A stretch of 20,258 nt of DNA from a virus. Location of the stretch: IMG/VR virus record IMGVR_UViG_3300020169_000152, positions 1 to 20,258 of that record, one strand, 5' to 3'. Position numbers and translations under genes: made by a program. Below are positions 14,920-20,258 of the stretch, piece after piece (the stretch's first letter is position 1; the number at the start of each line of letters is the position of its first letter). Under the pieces are notes generated by a model. That model worked only from the letters and a program-made list of their open reading frames with translations, had not been told where the DNA came from and did no database searches.

Positions 14920-16238
14920 TATCCATACCTTCTTGTGTTTGTCGGACTAAGCATTCTTTGTGTAGACTTAATCTCTGTGTCAAATTTAAATAACTCTTTG
15001 TCAAACAGTCCTTCGACCTGTGAAGGTTTCCTAGCCCCTGACATCATGCCTCTTGTGTCTCCTAATCCACTTACTGCTGTTTCTAACGCGTCGCCTAAAG
15101 GACTGTCCACAGCGTCTATAATCTCATCCACTACGTCTACGATAGGCTCTCCTACAGTTTCTATAGCTTCCTTCAAAGGAGTTGACAAATCTTCTATCGG
15201 TGCTGTTACACTCTCTACGCTTTCTTTAATAGGCTGTAATAAAGTATCATCTATTCCACGACCTAAGTCTCTAATGTCACCTATGACACCTGTGTCTGGT
15301 AACTCAAACTCAGGCAAGTCTACACCTAAAGCATCTAACGCTTCACCGCCGAACTCTTTAAGTAATGCCTCTTTGCCGCTACCGCCTTTTAGTAGTGTTC
15401 CCTGTACATTACCTAAACCTTCAGTAAATGTATTAGGGTCTAGTCCAAACAAATCAGCATCAATACCCACGTTTGCTAGGGTGTCTTCAATTAAATTAAC
15501 AGGAATGTCAGCAGTAAAACCTGATACAACATCACCTACTACATCTCCTACGTATCCTTTAGCCGCTCCTTCAATAATATCTCCAATGTCACCACCTCTA
15601 GCCGCAGACATCAAAGCCGCGCCTTGTGGTCCGCCGTATATAGACATAGCTAAATTCACTAAAGGATTAGACAATATCTTATCAGACATCTGCATTTCAG
15701 GTTCTCTGTACTGATATTGATTGTACTGCCCTACTTCACCACCTGTTGTTTGCCAATCAAAACCCTGAGCCGGCATATTAGAATTAAAATCTATGTGTGT
15801 GCCTGTGCCTGTGTTTAAATAAACATCAGAACCACCAATAGTTTCTCCTTCTCCATATACTTTTCTACTTAAACTAATATCGTTAGCTTTTAAGTAATCA
15901 TTCATTACGTCTGATTGACGTTCTACTGCATAACGTAAAAAGTTATTAGGGTCTTTAATGAAACCACCGTCTTCAGTCAATAGTTTGTACGTACTACCTT
16001 TATTAAAATCTAAAGGTCCTACATCAATAAATTCCTGTATTTCGTTATATGCGTCAGAACTTTTTTCGTATTCTTGTTGATAGTTTTTAAGTGATTTAAT
16101 ATATACTTCATCTGCAAAACTTTTAGCTTCACTGAAAGAACGCGGAGTGTTGTATTCATATCCTGTGTTTTGTCTACCTACAGGATTTCCAACACCGTCA
16201 TTCATAACGTGTTCAATTCTAAACTCTAGTTTTGACAT
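14919..16238 (-). CDS. Uncharacterised protein with amphipathic Pro-punctuated repeats (439 aa)
   Basis: I do not recognise this protein. The N-terminal ~180 residues are hydrophilic with mixed alpha/beta character (SFSEAKSFADEVYIKSLKNY, DVMNDYLKAND). A Gly/Ala segment follows at 191-240 (LVNLAMSIYGGPQGAALMSAA, GYVGDVVGDVVSGF). Residues about 333-391 form a degenerate repeat of P-[IL]-x-[DE]-type units: LQPIKESVESV, APIEDLSTPLKEAIETV, EPIVDVVDEIIDAV, SPLGDALETAV. The C-terminus is basic (RMLSPTNTRRYG). It is very acidic overall. Placement between holin and tail adaptor suggests a virion or tail component. No endolysin motif is visible. GAGGGA precedes the ATG, which overlaps the holin stop (TAATG). 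Confidence 0.75.
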   Translation of the reverse strand: MSKLEFRIEHVMNDGVGNPVGRQNTGYEYNTPRSFSEAKSFADEVYIKSLKNYQQEYEKSSDAYNEIQEFIDVGPLDFNKGSTYKLLTEDGGFIKDPNNFLRYAVERQSDVMNDYLKANDISLSRKVYGEGETIGGSDVYLNTGTGTHIDFNSNMPAQGFDWQTTGGEVGQYNQYQYREPEMQMSDKILSNPLVNLAMSIYGGPQGAALMSAARGGDIGDIIEGAAKGYVGDVVGDVVSGFTADIPVNLIEDTLANVGIDADLFGLDPNTFTEGLGNVQGTLLKGGSGKEALLKEFGGEALDALGVDLPEFELPDTGVIGDIRDLGRGIDDTLLQPIKESVESVTAPIEDLSTPLKEAIETVGEPIVDVVDEIIDAVDSPLGDALETAVSGLGDTRGMMSGARKPSQVEGLFDKELFKFDTEIKSTQRMLSPTNTRRYG

Positions 16239-16636
16239 TATCTATCCCTCTGTACTTTCTTAGTCTTCTCTACAGTTCTCATTGCACCTAAACCAAGCAT
16301 ACCCATTAGTACTGGCATCATAGTAGCCATATCTAAAACAGGGATTTCAATGGTAGAATCGGCAAGAGCAAGCGTAAAATTTGCCATCGGGATAAGAATG
16401 TACTGACTCGCAAGTCCAATACAACAAGTCCAACCAACAGCAGGTCTCCAACCCGACACAAACAGGCTTCTGTGTGCCGCTTCTGTCTTATTAACTTCAA
16501 GTTGCGCTTTCGCAAGTTCCTGCGCGTGTTTTTCAGCCATTGTCGAAAGTTCAAAGGCGATAGCATTCTTCTTGTCTTTATCCTCTATGAATTTGTCAAG
16601 TAAACCTGAAACAGGTCCGATTAGTTGTTGTATCAT
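16238..16636 (-). CDS. Holin, three-transmembrane GTA/3TM superfamily (132 aa)
   Basis: The protein matches the 3TM holin pattern: an N-terminal amphipathic helix (MIQQLIGPVSGLLDKFIEDKD), a charged coiled segment (EKHAQELAKAQLEVNKTEAAH), and the signature HRSLFVSGWRPAVGW (55-69). Hydrophobic segments follow at about 66-90 and 104-119, and a basic tail (VEKTKKVQRDR) ends the protein. It would form membrane lesions that time lysis and release or activate an endolysin. GAGG sits 5 bases before the ATG and overlaps the upstream stop. It is flanked by another membrane-associated protein, which supports a lysis or envelope cassette. Confidence 0.85.
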   Translation of the reverse strand: MIQQLIGPVSGLLDKFIEDKDKKNAIAFELSTMAEKHAQELAKAQLEVNKTEAAHRSLFVSGWRPAVGWTCCIGLASQYILIPMANFTLALADSTIEIPVLDMATMMPVLMGMLGLGAMRTVEKTKKVQRDR

Positions 16637-16643
16637 AAATGCC

Positions 16644-17063
16644 TCACTTAAGGGGATTAGACAAGTAATCCATACCTTGCCATAAATCCTCTACCTCTTT
16701 AGTCAATGTCTTTATCTTACCATCAACATCGCCAATGTTTTCTATTATAATCTCAGCCTTAGCTACTGTGCCTTTCATAGCCTCTATCTCATTAGCTAGC
16801 TTAGAAACGTCTGTATTGAGTTCTAACAGCTTTTCTTGCTGACTTAGTAGGGTATCTAACCTTGTTCCTAAAGTCCCTAGATTCTCACGTATGGGGCTTA
16901 TATTAGGTATCTTCTTAGACTCCAACGCTTCTAGTCTTGAGTACAAACTAGATGCAGTCCAGACTGTCCCACCGATGCTAGTACCTATGGTCATCACAAT
17001 GGCAATCCACACACCTTTGAATGACGTACCATTAATGTTTAGTTCTGACTTCTCTAGGCTCAT
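16644..17063 (-). CDS. Membrane-anchored coiled-coil protein (139 aa), possible spanin-like or lysis accessory
   Basis: One N-terminal hydrophobic segment (about residues 18-40, GVWIAIVMTIGTSIGGTVWTA) is followed by a long heptad-like region (about 59-130: LGTLGTRLDTLLSQQEKLLEL, VSKLANEIEAMKGTVAKAE, KIKTLTKEVEDLW). A single membrane anchor with a long coiled coil next to a holin resembles an inner-membrane spanin in outline. No lipoprotein partner with a lipobox is visible, and the family is not recognised. The ATG overlaps the stop of the exported protein upstream (ATGA). Its own ribosome site is weak, so translation probably depends on coupling. Confidence 0.65.
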   Translation of the reverse strand: MSLEKSELNINGTSFKGVWIAIVMTIGTSIGGTVWTASSLYSRLEALESKKIPNISPIRENLGTLGTRLDTLLSQQEKLLELNTDVSKLANEIEAMKGTVAKAEIIIENIGDVDGKIKTLTKEVEDLWQGMDYLSNPLK

Positions 17064-17896
17064 AGTTCTACGCAGTTAGTTTCATTCATAAAGCAATCAT
17101 AACTCTGAGCCGTAGGACCAGTCAAATAATACTCCGACTCGCTACCTAAGGTTAGTACTTCAGCTTCAGTCACATACAAGTCTAAACCGTAGTTCTGACC
17201 GTTAAGATAAACTGCTGTGAGGTTTCTAGTAGTATTATAACCCATAGCCACCCATTGAGCATTAGCATCATAAAAGATGTTAGTTTGCTCTGCTGTAGTG
17301 TTAGCGTTTTCTATGCCTTGCTCTAAGAACTCTACAGCTTCTTTGTTACCCGCTACCGCTAGGAATGCACTAGCGTTATTAGCGTGTGTCTCTATGTCAT
17401 CCATACTGGTGTTGTACGTATCTACTTCTTCCTGAGTGATTGTCAACACTTCTATGTTGTTTTCTACAAAAGTCTGTACTTCAGCTTCCTCTTGAGGACT
17501 AGCGGCTGACTCTGCTACTTCCGCTACTTCTTGTACAGCAATCATGTCAACTACTACTTCAGTAAATACACCAATGGCTTCATCCATCATGTCCAACTCA
17601 GTGTATGCTTTTTCCTCAAGTACAGTCTGTAAGTCACCGAAGGCTTTGTAGTTAGACATACCAGACAATGCGTTGTTGTACGCCTGTAGCTGTTCTGCAC
17701 TGATGTGCGCTGTGCTTGACATAGTACCATCAGACAACCCTGAGCCTGTATAAGAGTACTCTTGTGCCGCACCTACAAGTTTAATACCTCTGTCTATCTG
17801 GTCAACAATAGCGTTGGAGGTGTCAATAAGGCTGTCTAACTCACTGCTGTGTGCTACGGAACTTAGCACTAACAGAGATAATATCATCTTCTTCAT
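17060..17896 (-). CDS. Exported acidic protein with signal peptide (278 aa), function unknown
   Basis: A clear Sec signal peptide opens the protein (MKKMILSLLVLSSVAHSS, likely cleaved before ELDS). The mature part is very acidic and Ala/Thr/Asn-rich, with helical stretches (QEVAEVAESAASPQEEAEV, ITQEEVDTYNTSMDDIETH). It ends with the only two cysteines, Cys268 and Cys275, which could pair in the periplasm. I do not recognise a family. The start is ATG 17896: a long GGAGGAGAGGA site (17902-17912) lies 5 bases upstream, whereas an in-frame TTG at 17914 would place that site inside the gene. The first 56 bases overlap the upstream exported-protein gene in another frame. Confidence 0.75.
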   Translation of the reverse strand: MKKMILSLLVLSSVAHSSELDSLIDTSNAIVDQIDRGIKLVGAAQEYSYTGSGLSDGTMSSTAHISAEQLQAYNNALSGMSNYKAFGDLQTVLEEKAYTELDMMDEAIGVFTEVVVDMIAVQEVAEVAESAASPQEEAEVQTFVENNIEVLTITQEEVDTYNTSMDDIETHANNASAFLAVAGNKEAVEFLEQGIENANTTAEQTNIFYDANAQWVAMGYNTTRNLTAVYLNGQNYGLDLYVTEAEVLTLGSESEYYLTGPTAQSYDCFMNETNCVEL

Positions 17897-18461
17897 CTGT
17901 GTCCTCTCCTCCAATGTTTAGTATAGTGTTGTACCATTCGGTGTTGCCTGTGTAGTCAGGTATATATACTTCTGGTTGTCTCTTCATTATTAATACTGCA
18001 CGTTTACCGACAACTAACTTACCGTTGCTCAGTATGGGGCAAGGTGTTCCTGACAAGAACATACTCTTCCATACTTCCACTGCTTCACACATACGGGCTA
18101 CTGCCGCTACTTTCATTCCTAAGTCTGATAACAACTTAGCGTCCCTTCTACGGTCACAGTTAGGGTCTACTTCATAACTACCGCTTGACAACCCTATTCC
18201 TACTGTTTGCAATGAACCGCCTGAACCCTTAAGGCAAGTGTCCATACCGTTGGACATATAGCTAGGACTAATGGCAGAGCCTACTGGTATCTCGCTACTG
18301 CTTCCTGCACCATTGTATGTGTTACTTGTTGACGTATCCGTTGTGTTATTATTACTGTTTGTTGTGCTGTTGTCCCCATGAAACGTATTCAGAGAACCTT
18401 CCTGTGCATTATCAGCCAGTGTAACCCAACTGAACAACATTAACAAACAAAATAGTCTCAT
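17841..18461 (-). CDS. Exported four-cysteine protein with signal peptide (206 aa), function unknown
   Basis: Signal peptide MRLFCLLMLFSWVTLA is probably cleaved before DNAQ. A Ser/Thr/Asn linker follows (STTNSNNNTTDTSTSNTYNG). The body has four cysteines (76, 102, 125, 141), consistent with two disulfides in the periplasm or on the virion. Conserved-looking patches are PVGSAISPSYMSNG, DPNCDRRRDAKLLSDLG and GTPCPILSNGKLVVGK. Similar proteins occur, as I recall, in other marine phages without known function. The last ~25 residues are acidic and are encoded where the next exported-protein gene begins. The ATG overlaps the stop of the 52-aa membrane gene by one base. Confidence 0.75.
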   Translation of the reverse strand: MRLFCLLMLFSWVTLADNAQEGSLNTFHGDNSTTNSNNNTTDTSTSNTYNGAGSSSEIPVGSAISPSYMSNGMDTCLKGSGGSLQTVGIGLSSGSYEVDPNCDRRRDAKLLSDLGMKVAAVARMCEAVEVWKSMFLSGTPCPILSNGKLVVGKRAVLIMKRQPEVYIPDYTGNTEWYNTILNIGGEDTDEEDDIISVSAKFRSTQQ

Positions 18462-18619
18462 TACTTACGTAAGTTCTGTACTGTAGGTGATTCCCATATA
18501 CGTAAACCTAGCCATATAATAGTAAACAGACTGGCTACAGGAGGCAACCAAGCCGCTAAAGACATAAGTCCTGTTGATGCCGCTAGTACGTCTACGGCTT
18601 CTTTTGCTTCGTTAGTCAT
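18461..18619 (-). CDS. Small membrane protein (52 aa), possible holin-like
   Basis: The protein begins MTNEAKEAVDVLAASTGLMS and has a central hydrophobic stretch (about 20-42, LAAWLPPVASLFTIIWLGLRI). It ends with IWESPTVQNLRK. One hydrophobic segment, broken by Pro-Pro, is visible. Short proteins with a MTNE.KEAVDVL start and an IWxGxRIxE...VQ end recur in phage lysis regions, and a holin-type or membrane accessory role is plausible. AAGGA, overlapping the stop of the fibre gene upstream, lies about 8 bases before the ATG. Its stop overlaps the start of the exported four-cysteine protein (TAATG). Confidence 0.7.
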   Translation of the reverse strand: MTNEAKEAVDVLAASTGLMSLAAWLPPVASLFTIIWLGLRIWESPTVQNLRK

Positions 18620-18629
18620 GGTTATTTCC

Positions 18630-19490
18630 TTATGCGTTTTCTAAAGTTGTAATACGGGCAGTTAAAGCATCTATTAGTTCTTTTTGGTCTTGTATAGTTT
18701 TAAGCATAGGTACAATAAGTTTCTTGTAATGTACACCCGCCAAATCAGTACCGTTGTAAAATACTAACTCATCATTAACAGTCTCTACGTCTTCAGCAAT
18801 TAAACCATAGTCAAGTTCAGAACTATATGTATCAGCGTATGATTCTGTTATAGTTCCGTCTTCATTTATTGTTTCTTCTCTGTCTTTATAGTTAAAAGAA
18901 ACAGGGTCTAAAGTATATATCCAAGATACGTCTGTTAAGTCTGCAATGTTTGCTTTACTTTCTCTAACCGATGAAATATAACCTAGTTGACCATCACTTT
19001 TTATATGCACATCACGAGTACTTCCTGTTAGTGCATCATAAAAAACATCAGGAAAAAGCACTTTACCATCGTAAGTAAAATGAGCCACTAAGTTATCAGT
19101 AGAAGATACGCTTCCGTTTTGTGTATATATCTTCCAACTTGAAAATGCTGTTGATGTCCAATAACTGTGTGTACTACACTCAATAGAGCCTATGTTATCC
19201 CATTGAGCCGATGAAGTTTGTCCGTTTACTTGTATTCTAGCAAGAACGTCCGTACCACTAATATTGTCTGTATGGTCAAGTATTAAAGTAGGCTCACTCT
19301 TTTCAATGGTCAAGTTATTAGTTAAACTAGATGAAGCATCAAACTTTTCAAACTCTAAGTCTACTACAGATGAGCCGCCTGAACCACCAACAAATAGTTT
19401 CTTGTCAGCAATGTTTACAGCAAGTTCACCTTGAGCAAGACTGCTAGGAGTTCCTGACGATGTTTTATTTTTTGTAATGATTGTAGCCAT
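18630..19490 (-). CDS. Short tail fibre/spike with C-terminal S74 chaperone domain (286 aa)
   Basis: The N-terminal ~45 residues (MATIITKNKTSSGTPSSLAQ, then GELAVNIADKKLFVGGSGG) are the repeat-like opening found in phage fibre proteins. A beta-rich middle (about 50-165) ends in SDGQLGYISS. The C-terminus is an S74 intramolecular chaperone: SVRESKANI (Ser174 and Lys179 in the S-x4-K spacing of the autocleavage dyad), DYGLIAEDV, YKKLIVPMLKTIQDQ and a coiled-coil end. After trimerisation the chaperone would normally cut itself off. At 286 aa it is unusually short for a receptor-binding fibre. It lies between the 95-aa gene and the membrane-protein gene. Confidence 0.85.
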   Translation of the reverse strand: MATIITKNKTSSGTPSSLAQGELAVNIADKKLFVGGSGGSSVVDLEFEKFDASSSLTNNLTIEKSEPTLILDHTDNISGTDVLARIQVNGQTSSAQWDNIGSIECSTHSYWTSTAFSSWKIYTQNGSVSSTDNLVAHFTYDGKVLFPDVFYDALTGSTRDVHIKSDGQLGYISSVRESKANIADLTDVSWIYTLDPVSFNYKDREETINEDGTITESYADTYSSELDYGLIAEDVETVNDELVFYNGTDLAGVHYKKLIVPMLKTIQDQKELIDALTARITTLENA

Positions 19491-19506
19491 AGTGTTTACC
19501 TATTGT

Positions 19507-19794
19507 TTACCACGGTGTCCCTACTGTTACAGACGGACTAGCTTGTTCCGCTAGGTCTGCGTCTAGTGAAGCCTCAAGTGCTTCTGTGTCTAATGCTTCC
19601 TGTACCCATGCGATTACATTAGCTTCAGTTAAAGCATCATAGGCTGTATAACCATCTGCGTCTGCGTCAGGAGTAAAGCCTACAGTACCGTATGAAGTAG
19701 CTACGTTCTCACCAGAGGCTTTGTTTACTTGCCAATGGGCTACGATAACGCCACCGTCTGTGTTGCTTTCTAAAGTTGAGATTGTAAAGTTCAT
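19507..19794 (-). CDS. Small phage protein next to fibres (95 aa), function unknown
   Basis: The protein starts MNFTISTLESNTDGGVIVAHWQ and contains YGTVGFTPDADADGYTAYDAL, a helix EANVIAWVQEALD, a second helix EASLDADLAEQ and the end TVGTPW. This outline, an immunoglobulin-like beta half then a WVQ helix and a final PW, recurs in small genes beside phage fibre or tail genes. A structural or assembly role is inferred from position only. Its ATG directly follows the stop of the S74 fibre (TAAATG), with GGAG 9 bases upstream. Confidence 0.75.
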   Translation of the reverse strand: MNFTISTLESNTDGGVIVAHWQVNKASGENVATSYGTVGFTPDADADGYTAYDALTEANVIAWVQEALDTEALEASLDADLAEQASPSVTVGTPW

Positions 19795-20258
19795 TTATTT
19801 ATTCTCCAGTTGTGCAACTCGGTTGCGTAATGTTTGTACTTCTTTAATTAACATAGGTACTAACTTGCTGTAGTCAACACCCATCATATCTTCTGAATCT
19901 TCTGGTTGATGTACTGCTTCAGGTGCAACAGTTGCTAACTCCTGTGCAATTACACCGTAGTCCTGATGTGAGCCATCAGCCTTCCAGTCAAACTGTCTAA
20001 TTTGTATAGCATCAACCTTGCTACCTGCATCAGTAGAGTCTGTAATGTTTTCCTTAAGGCGTTCATCGGATGAGGTGTTATAATTAATACCTGTTGTACC
20101 GTTTTGTGTAATTGTTCCTATCGTATTAGTCCCGTGTCTAAACGCGGCATAATAATTACCATTAGCAACAGAAGAAGCATGACCTACGTTTATATAATCC
20201 ACCGTGCCAGTTTGAACGGTAACCCCACCGTTAAAGGCATATTGGTCAGTAGTACCCA
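19795..20258 (-). CDS. C-terminal part of an S74-type tail fibre (partial, at least 153 aa)
   Basis: The frame is open to the right edge (codon phase at 20256) and the visible part begins GTTDQYAFNGGVTVQTGT. A GTG at 20202 looks like a start but sits inside beta-rich fibre sequence that continues upstream, so the gene is cut by the window end. The S74 domain is textbook: SSDERLKENI (Ser and Lys of the autocleavage dyad), QIRQFDWK, DYGVIAQELATVAPEAV, DYSKLVPMLIKEVQTL and a C-terminal coiled coil (RNRVAQLENK). It is a receptor-binding fibre whose chaperone is released after trimer folding. It is paralogous in domain type to the downstream fibre, though the two S74 sequences differ widely. Confidence 0.88.
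   Translation of the reverse strand, partial: GTTDQYAFNGGVTVQTGTVDYINVGHASSVANGNYYAAFRHGTNTIGTITQNGTTGINYNTSSDERLKENITDSTDAGSKVDAIQIRQFDWKADGSHQDYGVIAQELATVAPEAVHQPEDSEDMMGVDYSKLVPMLIKEVQTLRNRVAQLENK

Noticed and set aside
14935-15714. Long + strand frame of 259 codons, rich in Ser and Pro
   Set aside because: It lies wholly antisense to the coupled 439-aa gene, has no neighbour on its strand and no ribosome site. Its Ser/Pro-rich, repeat-like composition is the mirror of the acidic repeats on the other strand.
17897-17914. TTG start six codons upstream for the 278-aa exported protein
   Set aside because: It would bury the strong ribosome site inside the gene and add charged residues (MEERTQ) in front of a normal signal peptide start (MKK).
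1-20258. tRNA genes, CRISPR arrays, insertion sequences, integrase or attachment sites
   Set aside because: I looked for cloverleaf-like sequence, regularly spaced repeats, transposase motifs and recombinase motifs and saw none. The window is almost fully packed with phage genes.

Overview
This window looks like part of the genome of a short-tailed, T7-related but non-T7 (podovirus-type) bacteriophage, most likely marine. The evidence is a T7-style replisome (ssDNA-binding protein, fused primase-helicase, family A DNA polymerase, endonuclease I), a vitamin-B12-dependent class II ribonucleotide reductase, tail tube/nozzle-like proteins followed by large internal-virion-like proteins, a three-transmembrane holin, and fibres ending in S74 chaperone domains. 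No phage RNA polymerase, terminase, portal or major capsid gene lies in the window. The gene content recalls cobalamin-RNR podoviruses such as the SIO1/VpV262 (cobavirus/Zobellviridae) and HMO-2011-like groups. That placement is an inference from gene content, not from a search.

Layout. Bases 1-51 may be the end of a preceding + strand gene. Bases 52-251 are an AT-rich control region with a candidate sigma70-type promoter (97-125) and an unusual set of GTATAC palindromes (181-207). Bases 252-8254 form one tightly packed + strand operon: SSB, primase-helicase, DNA polymerase, a small zinc-ribbon protein, three consecutive nuclease-type proteins (small PD-(D/E)XK, RecB/Cas4-like, endonuclease I), a 54-aa orphan, a DUF3310 protein, a 47-aa basic protein and the class II RNR. 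Most junctions overlap (ATGA, TAATG-like) or abut, which suggests translational coupling. A strong hairpin at 8263-8283 separates this operon from a convergent - strand operon filling the rest of the window.

The - strand operon, read right to left, holds the C-terminal end of an S74 fibre (open at the window edge), a 95-aa protein, a second complete S74 fibre, a 52-aa membrane protein, two signal-peptide proteins, a membrane/coiled-coil protein, a holin, a 439-aa protein with a proline-punctuated amphipathic repeat, tail adaptor and nozzle candidates, a 90-aa fibre-like stub and three internal-virion-like proteins.

How it works together. The + strand operon replicates DNA, processes recombination intermediates or host DNA, and makes dNTPs directly from ribonucleotide triphosphates using host B12. 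The - strand operon builds the tail, fibres and ejection machinery and lyses the cell. No endolysin is recognisable, so the two exported proteins and the membrane/coiled-coil protein are the most interesting unknowns. At the whole-sequence scale I found no GATC and no GGCC, and only one CCGG, in about 20 kb. This is strong depletion of particular palindromes and suggests past selection by restriction or methyl-directed systems.
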